From: a bacterium 336/3
GTDB lineage: Bacteria > Bacteroidota > Bacteroidia > Cytophagales > Thermonemataceae
NCBI GenBank assembly: GCA_001281695.1
Contig: LJIE01000001.1
Coordinates: 1,688,586 to 1,752,585 of the forward strand
Reading direction: 5' to 3'
DNA: 64,000 nt
The first letter of the stretch is position 1. Every line of letters starts with the position of its first letter. Both the position numbers and the translations under genes were made by a program. The notes beneath the pieces were generated by a model. That model was not told the DNA's origin. It searched no databases and was given only the letters and a program-made list of their open reading frames with translations. This document shows, in pieces, positions 53,210-62,703 of the stretch.

Positions 53210-54700
53210 TTATATCTTCTTCAAAGTAAACTCAATACGTCTGTTCAAGGTTCTGCCTTCTGGAGTGGTATTGGGAGCTACGGGGGTAGTTTCTCCAAGT
53301 CCTTTATGATTAATTCTTTGTGGAGTAATTCCTTTTCTTACAAGATAATCTCTTAGAGCTTTGGCTCTGTTTTGTGAAAGAAGCAGATTTTTTTGATCTG
53401 TACCTTCATTATCTGTATGTCCTACAATATCAATGTTTACATTATCTACGGCTTTCATATACTCTGCTAAATCGTCTAATTCCTTGAAATATGCAGGTTT
53501 GATAATGAATTGATCAAAGTCAAATAAAATATCTTTTGTGAAAGCTTCACCCAAAATCACAGGTTTATTGTCTTTAGTGGTAATTTTGAGTAAATTTTCT
53601 GTTTCTTCAAAATAGGTTTGCATAAATGTAGGCAATCCCAATTGCGTTTTTGTCCCTTTAAGATGAATAGCCTTTTCTTCAAAATTACATTCTGAGCCTT
53701 TTTTATTAGGATTTTTAATCACTCCTAGATATTCCACAGAATAGGGTGAAACATAAATGATTCCATCGCTCCCTAATTGTAAAGCCCCTGTCCAACCTTC
53801 TGTTTTACCTACTAAAAAACGAGATGCCTTAATTTTTTCAGGTGTTTGTTCTTTCAAATCAAATTGATAAATTTCATTGACACTACCTGCAGAACAGTAG
53901 AGTTTAGAACCATCCGAAGAGAACTCTATTCCATAAGTAAGGGCTGTTGATTTAGAAGCATCCAATTCTATAAAGTTGGAAAGTTTGCCTGTGGTATTGT
54001 TAAAATCAAATAATTCATATTTAGCTAAAGATTTCACAGCAGCAGCTAGTTTATTACCTTTTGGAGATGCTTTGAGATAACCAATTGAATGATCAGCGTT
54101 TGATGCATGCATCAAGCCTATTTTGCTAATAACAGGAGTTTTGCTTAAACCATCTTTGGTTAATAAATAGCTGTAATATTCATCAGAATTCCATTTATGA
54201 GTGATAACCCAGACATCTTTGTTATTTTTATGACGAACAGCTGTTACTTTTTCATCAGTAAAATTCAAAACAGAAACATTTTTCTCTCGTATACCTCCAA
54301 GACCATTGTTCTTATTTATATCTACAGTTGTGTATTGTAAGCCTTTTGATTCGTCAACGATATGTACTGTGAAAACATAAAAAATACGACTATCACCAGG
54401 CTTGGGCACAATAATAGCAGACTGTGTAGCTGACTCATGTCCTTCTAAACCAGAATCCATAATTTGGTGATTTTTATTCCAAATCGTTTTACCATCAGTA
54501 TAAAACAATAAATTACCATTTTTATCGCTAATTGTTGCACAGCCCTCTGTTGTGTTTAAAATACCATCTGTCAAGGCTTCAGGTTTACCATTTACAAAAC
54601 GAATACCTGCTTTATTGCCAAAATACCAATTTGATGCCTCTGTTTGAGCATAAAGAGTTCCATAACTCCAAACAAACAAAAATAAAAAAAATCTTTTCAT
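53210..54700 (-). CDS. OmpA-family protein with N-terminal beta-propeller
   Basis: 496 residues with a signal peptide (MKRFFLFLFVWSYGTLYAQ). Residues 20-370 form a WD40/PD40-like propeller (NWYFGNKAGIRFVNGKPEAL, GCATISDKNGNLLFYTDGKT, YGIEFSSDGSKLYCSAGSVN). The C-terminal OmpA domain (about 385-496) shows DILFDFDQFIIKP, IVGHTDNEGTDQKNLLLSQN, RAKALRDYLVRKG and TLNRRIEFTLKKI, which bind peptidoglycan. It probably anchors the envelope. Its promoter region is shared with the divergent gene at 54852. Confidence 0.9.
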   Translation of the reverse strand: MKRFFLFLFVWSYGTLYAQTEASNWYFGNKAGIRFVNGKPEALTDGILNTTEGCATISDKNGNLLFYTDGKTIWNKNHQIMDSGLEGHESATQSAIIVPKPGDSRIFYVFTVHIVDESKGLQYTTVDINKNNGLGGIREKNVSVLNFTDEKVTAVRHKNNKDVWVITHKWNSDEYYSYLLTKDGLSKTPVISKIGLMHASNADHSIGYLKASPKGNKLAAAVKSLAKYELFDFNNTTGKLSNFIELDASKSTALTYGIEFSSDGSKLYCSAGSVNEIYQFDLKEQTPEKIKASRFLVGKTEGWTGALQLGSDGIIYVSPYSVEYLGVIKNPNKKGSECNFEEKAIHLKGTKTQLGLPTFMQTYFEETENLLKITTKDNKPVILGEAFTKDILFDFDQFIIKPAYFKELDDLAEYMKAVDNVNIDIVGHTDNEGTDQKNLLLSQNRAKALRDYLVRKGITPQRINHKGLGETTPVAPNTTPEGRTLNRRIEFTLKKI

Positions 54701-54748
54701 AAAATTAAAATGTTATGATGCGATAATAAATCAAAATAAAAATTAAAC

Positions 54749-54770
54749 AAATACGTTGAATGACGTATTT
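54749..54770. promoter_or_regulatory. dyad symmetry, candidate operator
   Basis: AAATACGT-N6-ACGTATTT lies in the divergent intergenic region between the OmpA-type gene and the membrane-protein gene. It is upstream of the predicted promoter at 54798. The arms match perfectly; the binding protein is unknown. Confidence 0.5.
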
Positions 54771-54797
54771 TAGAATAATAAAGAGTCCTATTTTAAT

Positions 54798-54828
54798 TTT
54801 GTTAAATTCAGTAAGTTTTGTATTTTTG
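54798..54828 (+). promoter_or_regulatory. predicted promoter of the membrane-protein/HD-CoaD operon
   Basis: TTTG (54798-54801) and TATTTTTG (54821-54828) with a 19-base spacer match the Bacteroidota consensus. The first gene starts 24 bases downstream. Confidence 0.65.
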
Positions 54829-54851
54829 GGGCCGTTTGATGAATTTTATCT

Positions 54852-55286
54852 ATGATTATTCCTAAAAGAAAAGCCGAAGATTATACGCCTCCTGCCATTA
54901 TCAATGAGTATGACCAAATCCATGTATATATCAAAGAAGGGAAGAATCTAACAGAAGTAAAAGGACTGATGCCCACAGCTATGCCTGATGAGCAAATAGA
55001 GAAGATATATATGAATGTACTCAAGCATACTAGAGAGGCAAGAGATAAAAAAAGAGGAGTGATAGCAATTGGTTTGTTTCTTTTTTTCATGGGATTGTGG
55101 CTGGGGCTTCGTAATATTGGCAATATTCTCAAACAAATGAGCGTAAAGTCAGGAGATGAAAATTTTTATGTTACAACTTCTTTTTTTGAATTTCAACATC
55201 CTTTTTGGTTATTGTTGTTTGGAACAATGGTAGTAGCAGGTATGATTTTGCTTGTAAACGGTCTATTTACTAAAATCAGAATCTGA
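54852..55286 (+). CDS. hypothetical membrane protein
   Basis: 144 residues with two membrane helices (VIAIGLFLFFMGLWLGLRNI and PFWLLLFGTMVVAGMILLVN). The N-terminal 70 residues are soluble and helical (DYTPPAIINEYDQIHVYIKE). I recognise no family. The last base of its stop is the first base of the next start, so it is translationally coupled to the HD-CoaD gene. Confidence 0.75.
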   Translation: MIIPKRKAEDYTPPAIINEYDQIHVYIKEGKNLTEVKGLMPTAMPDEQIEKIYMNVLKHTREARDKKRGVIAIGLFLFFMGLWLGLRNIGNILKQMSVKSGDENFYVTTSFFEFQHPFWLLLFGTMVVAGMILLVNGLFTKIRI

Positions 55287-56281
55287 TGATACCATACGAA
55301 GCTTATCAGAATCTTTTTGAAAAATATAAAATCAATCATTGGCAAACTATTGAGAAGGCTTGGCAAGAAAAACATCGTTTTTATCATAACGAAGAACATC
55401 TAGCTTTTTTGCTCAATAAAATACAATTAAGCCCTTGGAGTGAGGCAGAAAAAGAAATTTTGTATTTGGTAGCATTCTTCCATGATATTGTCTACAAACC
55501 CAAAGGACAAGATAATGAAGAGAAATCGGCTGAATTGTTTGAAGAGCTTTGTGGAGCAAACGAAGCTATCAAAAGGCAAGTATCTGAAATGATTTTAGAT
55601 ACCAAATCACATACGCCCAGTTCCGAACTTTCAGAATATTTCTGTAAAATAGACCTTGCTATCGTAACAGACAGCAATTTCACAGAACTACTTGCTTGGG
55701 AAAAAAAGATTTTTAAAGAGTTTCAGGTATTTGACTATAGTCTTTATAAAATAGGAAGACTCAATGTTTTGGAAAAGCTTAAAAAACAAAATCCTCATAA
55801 TGCTCAAAATCTACAATATTTGATAGAATATTTGTCTGTTTACAGACCCAATATTGGTGTGTACCCTGGGTCTTTCAATCCATTTCATAATGGACATTAT
55901 GATATTTTAGAAAAAGCTGAACAAGTTTTTGATAAAGTTATCATTGCCAGAGGTATGAATCCTGAAAAAACAGAAATAGCCATCAATGATGATATTAACC
56001 CTGTTTTGTATTACAGGCAAACAGAAGGTTTTGGAGGTTTTCTGACAGATTATATGGCTTCCAAAGAAAAAGATGCCGATATGACGCTTATTAGGGGACT
56101 CAGAAATGGTGATGATTTGGCTTACGAAATAAATCAGCTTGGTTTCATGAAAGACCTCAAAACTGATTTGAAAGTCGTATTTTTTCATTGTGATAGAGAA
56201 TTTGAACATATTAGTTCATCTGCTATCCGAAATTTAGAAAAAATAAGTAAGGGTTTTGGAGATAGGTATTTGCCCAAATAA
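55286..56281 (+). CDS. HD-domain/phosphopantetheine adenylyltransferase fusion
   Basis: 331 residues. Residues 1-185 carry an HD-like metal phosphohydrolase pattern (RFYHNEEHL with H34 and H38, FFHDIVY with H66 and D67). From about 188 the protein is CoaD-like: GVYPGSFNPFHNGHYDILEK (191-210), then DADMTLIRGLRNGDDLAYEI and HISSSAIRNL, which match the active-site motifs of phosphopantetheine adenylyltransferase (GTFDPFTNGH, LVRGLR, ISSS). It may be the cell's CoaD. Normal CoaD is about 160 residues and free-standing, so the N-terminal HD half is unusual. The start overlaps the preceding stop (TGATG). Confidence 0.8.
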   Translation: MIPYEAYQNLFEKYKINHWQTIEKAWQEKHRFYHNEEHLAFLLNKIQLSPWSEAEKEILYLVAFFHDIVYKPKGQDNEEKSAELFEELCGANEAIKRQVSEMILDTKSHTPSSELSEYFCKIDLAIVTDSNFTELLAWEKKIFKEFQVFDYSLYKIGRLNVLEKLKKQNPHNAQNLQYLIEYLSVYRPNIGVYPGSFNPFHNGHYDILEKAEQVFDKVIIARGMNPEKTEIAINDDINPVLYYRQTEGFGGFLTDYMASKEKDADMTLIRGLRNGDDLAYEINQLGFMKDLKTDLKVVFFHCDREFEHISSSAIRNLEKISKGFGDRYLPK

Positions 56282-56395
56282 GTACAGAGTAATGAGTACA
56301 TAAAATTATTAGAAATCAGAAAAAAATAATTGAATTCAATATTATAGAAATAAAAACCCAAAATTATATCAAACAACTTAATCGTAAAAATAACA

Positions 56396-57661
56396 ATGTC
56401 TGAACAAAAAATAACCATTCTTAATGGCGTATTACAAGTACCTGATATGCCTACAATTCCTTTCATTGAAGGAGACGGTACAGGAGTAGATATTTGGAAA
56501 GCTTCTCAACCAGTTTTGGATGCTGCCGTAGAAAAAGCTTATGGAGGCAAGAAAAAAATCGTTTGGAAAGAAGTTTTAGCTGGTGAAAAAGCTTTCAATC
56601 AAACAGGAAATTGGCTTCCTGATGAAACTTTAGATGTTTTTAAAGAATACCTAGTTGGTATCAAAGGTCCTTTGACTACACCAGTGGGCGAGGGTATTCG
56701 TTCTTTGAACGTTGCTTTGCGTCAGCAATTAGATTTGTACGCTTGCGTACGCCCTGTACGTTGGTTTGATGGTGTTCCTTCACCTGTAAAAAATCCACAC
56801 CTGACCAATAACGTACTTTTTAGAGAGAACACTGAAGACGTTTATGCTGGTATTGAGTGGGAACAAGGTAGCCCCAATAACCAAAAAGTAGTAGATTTTC
56901 TTTTGAATGAAATGAAAGTAACCAAAATTCGTTTCCCCAAAACAGTAGCCATTGGTATCAAGCCTATTTCTGTTGAGGGTACGGAGCGTTTGGTTCGTTC
57001 AGCGATTAAATATGCTTTAGATAATAAAAAGCCTTCTTTAACCATTGTACACAAAGGAAACATCATGAAATATACTTCTGGTGGTTTCAAGAAGTGGGGT
57101 TATGCTCTTGCTGAAAGAGAATTTGGCGATAAAGTATTTACTTGGAATACTTGGGAAAAAATTAAAGCTGAAAAAGGTGAAGCAGAAGCCAACAAAGCTC
57201 AAGACGAAGCCATTAAAGCTGGCAAACTAATTGTAAAAGACAGCATTGCTGATGCGTTTTTACAACAAATCTTGTTACGCCCTGCCGAATATTCTGTGAT
57301 AGCGACTCCAAACTTAAATGGAGACTATATCTCTGATGCTTTGGCTGCTATTGTGGGTGGTATTGGTATTGCCCCTGGTGCAAACATCAACTACGAGACA
57401 GGACACGCTATTTTTGAAGCAACACATGGAACTGCTCCTAAATATGCAGGACAAGACAAAGTAAACCCTGGTTCTGTTCTTTTATCAGGTGCTATGATGT
57501 TTGAGTATTTGGGCTGGAAAGAAGCTGCTGACCTTATCTACAAAGGTTTGGATGGTGCTATTGGTGCAAAAAGAGTAACTTATGATTTCCACAGACAAAT
57601 GGAAGGAGCTACACTTCTTAAATGCTCTGAATTCGGACAAGAAGTTATCAAAAATATGTAA
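56396..57661 (+). CDS. icd: isocitrate dehydrogenase, NADP-type
   Basis: 421 residues. The segments [54 protein letters not shown] and [20 protein letters not shown] match the enterobacterial-type Icd. The phosphorylatable Ser lies in RSLNVALRQ. It oxidises isocitrate to 2-oxoglutarate in the TCA cycle. Coenzyme preference for NADP is inferred from the family. Confidence 0.93.
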   Translation: MSEQKITILNGVLQVPDMPTIPFIEGDGTGVDIWKASQPVLDAAVEKAYGGKKKIVWKEVLAGEKAFNQTGNWLPDETLDVFKEYLVGIKGPLTTPVGEGIRSLNVALRQQLDLYACVRPVRWFDGVPSPVKNPHLTNNVLFRENTEDVYAGIEWEQGSPNNQKVVDFLLNEMKVTKIRFPKTVAIGIKPISVEGTERLVRSAIKYALDNKKPSLTIVHKGNIMKYTSGGFKKWGYALAEREFGDKVFTWNTWEKIKAEKGEAEANKAQDEAIKAGKLIVKDSIADAFLQQILLRPAEYSVIATPNLNGDYISDALAAIVGGIGIAPGANINYETGHAIFEATHGTAPKYAGQDKVNPGSVLLSGAMMFEYLGWKEAADLIYKGLDGAIGAKRVTYDFHRQMEGATLLKCSEFGQEVIKNM

Positions 57662-57691
57662 TCTGCCTTGCAGACATTAGATTTTAGACAC

Positions 57692-57725
57692 AAAAGCCAA
57701 GACTAATTTCAGTCTTGGCTTTTTG
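57692..57725 (+). terminator. terminator of icd
   Basis: AAAAGCCAAGACT/AGTCTTGGCTTTT (57692-57704 and 57711-57723) with a 6-base loop is followed by T residues. Confidence 0.88.
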
Positions 57726-57795
57726 TATTTTAAAATACCTCCCTCATCAATAGTGTCTGAATGCTCATCAATAATAACCAAATACTCATTATAAC

Positions 57796-57827
57796 TTGCT
57801 ATCTGCTTTAGTATGCATATATATTTG
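57796..57827 (+). promoter_or_regulatory. possible promoter of the small lipoprotein
   Basis: TTG at 57796-57798 and TATATTTG at 57820-57827 with a 21-base spacer approximate the Bacteroidota promoter. It lies 40 bases upstream of the start at 57867. Confidence 0.45.
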
Positions 57828-57866
57828 CATCAGTTGTTTACTTAAAAATTACAAAACTATTTATTT

Positions 57867-58313
57867 ATGAAACGTATCGTTTTAAATGCAATGTCTGTTG
57901 CTACAATTTGTTTTTCTTTGGTTTCTTGTGGCTATAAGCCTGTTCCTCCAGATGATGCAAGACAGGTAAATTCAAATCAAAGAACTGCAAGAACAGAAAG
58001 TGTTACCCTAGCTCTAGGACAAACAATTACTGCTACAGATAACGAGACTTATAATGTTAATACAACGGCAAGCCGTGTATGGTTAAATGTATCAGAATTT
58101 GAAGCAGGTTGTGCTTGTTATGCACCAAATGACCCTAACGGATGCCCTAAATTAATTATTAAGGATGGAAATGGAGTAGAAGTGTTGAATACTGAATGTC
58201 AGCCTACTGTAAAATTTGTAAGAGTACCAGGTGATAGATTTACTGTACAATTTATTAAACCAACTTGGGCATCATTTAATATATCAGCAAAAATTAAAGT
58301 AGAAAATTGGTAA
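57867..58313 (+). CDS. hypothetical lipoprotein
   Basis: 148 residues. The N-terminus ends in the lipobox LVSC (TICFSLVSCGYKPVPPDDA). The body is a beta-rich domain with four further cysteines (GCACYAPNDPNGCPKLIIKD, then LNTECQP), which could form disulfides. I recognise no family. It is probably anchored in the periplasm-facing outer or inner membrane. Confidence 0.72.
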   Translation: MKRIVLNAMSVATICFSLVSCGYKPVPPDDARQVNSNQRTARTESVTLALGQTITATDNETYNVNTTASRVWLNVSEFEAGCACYAPNDPNGCPKLIIKDGNGVEVLNTECQPTVKFVRVPGDRFTVQFIKPTWASFNISAKIKVENW

Positions 58314-58347
58314 TAAAAAATTTGTTTTGTTAAGCAAGTAATGAAGA

Positions 58348-58375
58348 AATCGCACAGTATATTTACTGTGCGATT
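58348..58375 (+). terminator. terminator of the small lipoprotein
   Basis: AATCGCACAGTA/TACTGTGCGATT with a 4-base loop lies between the lipoprotein and the histidine kinase gene; the following T-run is weak. Confidence 0.65.
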
Positions 58376-58387
58376 CTGTTATGAATT

Positions 58388-61243
58388 ATGAAGAGTAATT
58401 TAATATTTTGGATTCAAGTGCTACTGATGAGTCTTGTGATGTTTTTTCAAACAAAAATATTACAAGCTCAACAACCTATATTTAAACACCTTACGATTGA
58501 ATTGGGTTTGCCAAGCAATATGGTGTACGATTGCTTTCAAGACTCAAAAGGCTTTATGTGGTTTGCTACTGATGCAGGCATCAGCAAATACAACGGACAA
58601 ACATTTGTAAATTTTACTATTTCGGATGGTTTAAAAGACAACGAAAACTTTCAGATTCGAGAAGATTCACAAGGTAGGATATGGTTTCTTTCGTTTAATG
58701 GAGGAATATGCTATTTCCAAAACGGAATAATTCATAATCTAGATCAAAAATTAAGAGAACAAAATGTCAAATTTAATTCTACACTGGTTGCATTTTTTGA
58801 AGATTCAAAAAAAAATATTTGGTTAAGTAGTGTAATAGGTTTCTTATGCATCAAACCTGATATGTCAGTATCGTATTTTCCTCAAAAAAGCTCAGTTTTA
58901 AAATTTTGGGAAGAAAAAGGGCATGTTTATTTTTTTACAAGAGAAGGAGTACATATCTTGAATGATAATTTGAAAGATTACTCTATTATTCTACAATTAT
59001 CTTTTTCATATCAGGACATCATTAAATTCCATACTTCTGCCATCAGTCCTAATCTAGATGATACATTCTTTTATGGAGGATATAAAATTAATATCAAAAC
59101 AGGTGAAGTTCAGGAGTATTTTCAGAAAAAAGAACGTTCTCTCCTCAGATATTGCCAAACAGATGATTCTCAAATATGGATAGGAACTAGTACAGGGGCG
59201 TATGTAATGCAAAAAAATAAACCATTTAGCTTTCAGAAAGCTATTTTGGCGAAAGAAGCAGTTACTTGTATCCGAAAAGACAGAGACAATGGTTTTTGGT
59301 TTACGACACTCAACAATGGTGTATTTTATACACCTTCTATTGAAGCAAACAAATACACAACTCAAGATGGTCTGTTACAAAATCATATTTCGTGTATTAC
59401 CAGCGATAAAAATCAGAATATTTGGATAGGTTATCATCAATTTAAAATATCAAGATTTAATAATGAAAAAATAAGCCATTACGATTTACATACACCTCAA
59501 TATAATTACAATACTATTCACAGAATCAATAAAATGCTGAATATGGGTGATAGTATTTGGGTGCTTACAGATCAGACCATTATTAATTTTAAAGAAACAA
59601 AAGGTGTTTTAGTTCAATATTCAGATTATCAGATTAATGCAAGAGGTTTTGCAATCACAAAAGATACGCTTTGGGTTGGTGGGCATAGGGGTGTTTTGTT
59701 TCAAAATAAAACTAAAAAAGATTTCACATTGTATTCTTCTTATCGTGTATTCAGTGTGTCAGGCTCATCAAATGGTACAATTTGGTTTAGCACCCATAAA
59801 GGCTTGCATAAGCTACAAAATAAAAAAGAAAAGGATTTTAGTCAAAATCCGAACCTAAACGTGAGAATCAGTGATATTTTGGTAGATCGTAACCAGCAAG
59901 TCTGGGTAGCAACATTGGGAAAAGGGTTGGTATTACTCAATAACAAAGATTCTGTTGTAAACGTATGGCAAGAAAAACATGGCTTGAACAGCAATATTGT
60001 CAAAAGAATATTTTTAGAGCAGAAAAATAATACTTTATGGGCGATTACCAACAAATCTGTGTATAAAATTGAGAATAAAAAGCTAGAGGAAGTATATGCT
60101 TTGCCCATAGGATATTTGAATGATGTGCATGTGACCAATGATACAATTTGGCTTGCAAGTTCTGAGGGGCTTATCAAAATGCCTAAAAGAGAAAAAAGTA
60201 ATTATAAAAAGGTTGTCTATTTGACAGATGTATGGGTCAATAATCAAAAAATAGATTTCCAAAATCGTCCTATTCAATTATCAGCAAATCAGAACAATCT
60301 CAGAATTGGTTTTACGCATGTTTCTTTTGTAGATACGGATTTCTATTATCGTTATAAGCTCAAAAGCAATCAGAAAGAGTGGAGTTATACCAATTCCAAC
60401 ATGATAGAGTTGTCATCATTACCACCTGATGAATACCAAATTAGCATACAAGTAGCTTCTTCTAAAAATATAGAAGATACCCCCATTACACAATTTCAGT
60501 TTGTCATTAAACCTCATTTTTGGCAAGAAACATGGTTTTTTTTACTTGTAGGCTTGTTAATGACAGCAGGTATAGGGCTTATTTGGCATATCAAGTACAG
60601 AGTTGCTTATCAAAAAATGATGTTGAAAGGTAAAATAGCAGATTTAGAATTGCGTACATTAAGAGCTCAGATGAATCCTCATTTTATTTTTAATATTTTA
60701 AACACCATCCAGACATTTTTTTTACAACAAAATATCAAAGCAGCCAATAAACTGTTGAGTCAATTTAGTCGTCTGGTTCGATATGTTTTGGACAATACCT
60801 CTCAAAATTTTACACCTTTACAACAAGAAATAGAGCAGTTGAGGAATTATATAGAGTTAGAAAAAAGTCGGTTTGAGTTTGAAACTGAAATGATCGTAGA
60901 GGCTTCTTTACAAACACAAAATGTCCAAGTTCCTTCTATGCTCATTCAGCCAGTTGTAGAGAATGCCATTATTCATGGGTTATCTCCTAAAAAAGAAAAC
61001 AAAAAATTATTGATTTGTTTTTCTCAAGAAAATCAACAAATTAAAATTATAATTGAAGACAACGGAGTGGGACGAAAACATAAATCTAACCCTTCTAATC
61101 ATATTTCAAGAGGTCTGAAACTCATAGAAGAACGACTAAGTTTTTTAAATTTACATTATCATAATCAATCCAAAATGGTATTTCACGATTTGACAGACAA
61201 AGACGGAAATGCTTTGGGTACAAAAGTAGAAATATATATATGA
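58388..61243 (+). CDS. two-component sensor histidine kinase with propeller sensor (LytS type)
   Basis: 951 residues with a signal anchor (IFWIQVLLMSLVMFFQTKIL). Two-component regulator propeller repeats cover about 40-600 (MVYDCFQDSKGFMWFATDAG, ILVDRNQQVWVATLGKGLVL). A Y_Y_Y domain is at about 620-710 (FYYRYKLKSNQKEWSY, LPPDEYQISIQVASS), followed by a membrane helix near 718-740 (TWFFLLVGLLMTAGIGLIWH). The His_kinase domain of the LytS family has the phospho-acceptor in MNPHFIFNILNTIQTF. The ATPase motifs are VVENAIIHGL and IIEDNGVGRK. It overlaps the response regulator by 4 bases (ATGA). Confidence 0.93.
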   Translation: MKSNLIFWIQVLLMSLVMFFQTKILQAQQPIFKHLTIELGLPSNMVYDCFQDSKGFMWFATDAGISKYNGQTFVNFTISDGLKDNENFQIREDSQGRIWFLSFNGGICYFQNGIIHNLDQKLREQNVKFNSTLVAFFEDSKKNIWLSSVIGFLCIKPDMSVSYFPQKSSVLKFWEEKGHVYFFTREGVHILNDNLKDYSIILQLSFSYQDIIKFHTSAISPNLDDTFFYGGYKINIKTGEVQEYFQKKERSLLRYCQTDDSQIWIGTSTGAYVMQKNKPFSFQKAILAKEAVTCIRKDRDNGFWFTTLNNGVFYTPSIEANKYTTQDGLLQNHISCITSDKNQNIWIGYHQFKISRFNNEKISHYDLHTPQYNYNTIHRINKMLNMGDSIWVLTDQTIINFKETKGVLVQYSDYQINARGFAITKDTLWVGGHRGVLFQNKTKKDFTLYSSYRVFSVSGSSNGTIWFSTHKGLHKLQNKKEKDFSQNPNLNVRISDILVDRNQQVWVATLGKGLVLLNNKDSVVNVWQEKHGLNSNIVKRIFLEQKNNTLWAITNKSVYKIENKKLEEVYALPIGYLNDVHVTNDTIWLASSEGLIKMPKREKSNYKKVVYLTDVWVNNQKIDFQNRPIQLSANQNNLRIGFTHVSFVDTDFYYRYKLKSNQKEWSYTNSNMIELSSLPPDEYQISIQVASSKNIEDTPITQFQFVIKPHFWQETWFFLLVGLLMTAGIGLIWHIKYRVAYQKMMLKGKIADLELRTLRAQMNPHFIFNILNTIQTFFLQQNIKAANKLLSQFSRLVRYVLDNTSQNFTPLQQEIEQLRNYIELEKSRFEFETEMIVEASLQTQNVQVPSMLIQPVVENAIIHGLSPKKENKKLLICFSQENQQIKIIIEDNGVGRKHKSNPSNHISRGLKLIEERLSFLNLHYHNQSKMVFHDLTDKDGNALGTKVEIYI

Positions 61244-61959
61244 CATCACTCTCCGCCATTATCATAGATGACGAAATTCAAGCAACCAAGACCTTGGAAC
61301 TGTTGATAGAAAATTATTATTCCTCAGAGGTGAATATTGTAGCAAAAGCGACTTCATGTGTAGAAGCTATTGCACAAATTAATCAGTTTGAACCAGATAT
61401 TGTATTTTTAGATATTTCTATGCCCAATGGTTCAGGTTTTGATTTATTTAACTATTTTCCAACACCCTACTTTGAGGTAATCTTCACAACAGCTTACAAT
61501 CAATACGCTTTGCCCGCCATCAAAGTATCAGCAATAGATTATTTGTTAAAACCCATTGATATTGACGAGCTGGGATCAGCTATTCAGAAGGTAAAAACAA
61601 AACTGAAAAAGCAGGAAATCGTAGCTCCTTTGGGGAATAAATCAATTGCTTTACCATTTCAAGAAGGCTTTGTATTTGTAAATATTACAGATATTATTTA
61701 TTGTAAGGGAGATGACAATTATACAGTTTTTTATATGCAAAATGGTGAAAAACACATTGTGAGCAAAACTCTTAAAGAGTATGAACGTATGTTGCCATCA
61801 CAATACTTCATACGCATACATCGCTCATATCTCATTCAGATTAGCTACATGAAAAAGTACCTCAAAGGGGCAGGGGGTTACGTAGAAATGAGTAATAATG
61901 ATGTCCTGCCTGTTTCTAGAAACAAAAAAGAAAGTTTACTCATGCTGATGAATTATTAA
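61240..61959 (+). CDS. LytTR-type response regulator
   Basis: 239 residues. The receiver domain holds the phosphorylated Asp in DIVFLDISMPNGSGFDL and the conserved Lys in DYLLKPIDIDEL. The LytTR DNA-binding domain shows KGDDNYTVFYMQNGEKHIVS, IRIHRSYLIQISYMKKYL and LPVSRNKKESL. It is the cognate regulator of the upstream kinase, given the 4-base overlap. Targets are unknown. Confidence 0.94.
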   Translation: MTSLSAIIIDDEIQATKTLELLIENYYSSEVNIVAKATSCVEAIAQINQFEPDIVFLDISMPNGSGFDLFNYFPTPYFEVIFTTAYNQYALPAIKVSAIDYLLKPIDIDELGSAIQKVKTKLKKQEIVAPLGNKSIALPFQEGFVFVNITDIIYCKGDDNYTVFYMQNGEKHIVSKTLKEYERMLPSQYFIRIHRSYLIQISYMKKYLKGAGGYVEMSNNDVLPVSRNKKESLLMLMNY

Positions 61960-61960
61960 T

Positions 61961-62563
61961 TTAAAATTTACCCTTCAACTGTTCAGCATATTTGGCTGCA
62001 ATTTCAGGAGTTATTTCTTTTTCAGGGTGGATATGCAATAATTCTGGGTAGCCAGCATGGTGCAGAATAATGCGTTTGGTTTCTTGGTTATCTTCACCAT
62101 TAAAAATAATGCCTTTTACTTTCAGATTTCGGCGTTTCATTTCTTGAATAGAAAGCAAACTATGATTGATACAACCCAAATAAATATTAATCACAAAAAT
62201 AACTTCTACATCAAACCTTTGAGCTATATCTGCCACAAAATGAGTGTCATTCAAGGGCACAAGCAAACCACCAGCTCCTTCAATGAGTAAGGTGTTTTCG
62301 GTTTCAGGCAAAAAGATTTTTTCAATATCTATGGTTCTACTTTCTGCTTTGGCTGCATCATGAGGCGAGGCAGGCTTCTGAAACTCATAAGCAGAAGGGT
62401 GTATTTTTATATCAAAACTTACTAAATTTTTAACTGTATCAGCATCTTTGGGCATACCTGATTGAATAGGCTTCCAATAATCAGCTTTGAGGGCTTGGGC
62501 TACAATGGCACTGACAAGGGTTTTGCCAGAATCGGTATGAATGGCACTAATGAAATAACGCAT
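61961..62563 (-). CDS. bioD: dethiobiotin synthetase
   Basis: 200 residues. The P-loop is present as MRYFISAIHTDSGKTLVSAI (canonical GTDTxxGKT). WKPIQSG, SPHDAAKAE and NTLLIEGAGGLLVPLNDTHF are family motifs. It closes the ureido ring of dethiobiotin using CO2 and ATP. The stop adjoins the LytTR stop, so the two genes are convergent with one base between. No other bio gene is seen in the window. Confidence 0.93.
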   Translation of the reverse strand: MRYFISAIHTDSGKTLVSAIVAQALKADYWKPIQSGMPKDADTVKNLVSFDIKIHPSAYEFQKPASPHDAAKAESRTIDIEKIFLPETENTLLIEGAGGLLVPLNDTHFVADIAQRFDVEVIFVINIYLGCINHSLLSIQEMKRRNLKVKGIIFNGEDNQETKRIILHHAGYPELLHIHPEKEITPEIAAKYAEQLKGKF

Positions 62564-62703
62564 TTTAAATGAGGAGGTATAAATGATAGGTTTTAAATGA
62601 ATAATGTTTTTTGAGAAAGGAGATAAGAAAAAGGATAATAGAATGATTGGTTAATGGTATTACTTTTTCTTTTATCTATTTTCTTTCTCTTCACAATAAC
62701 AAA

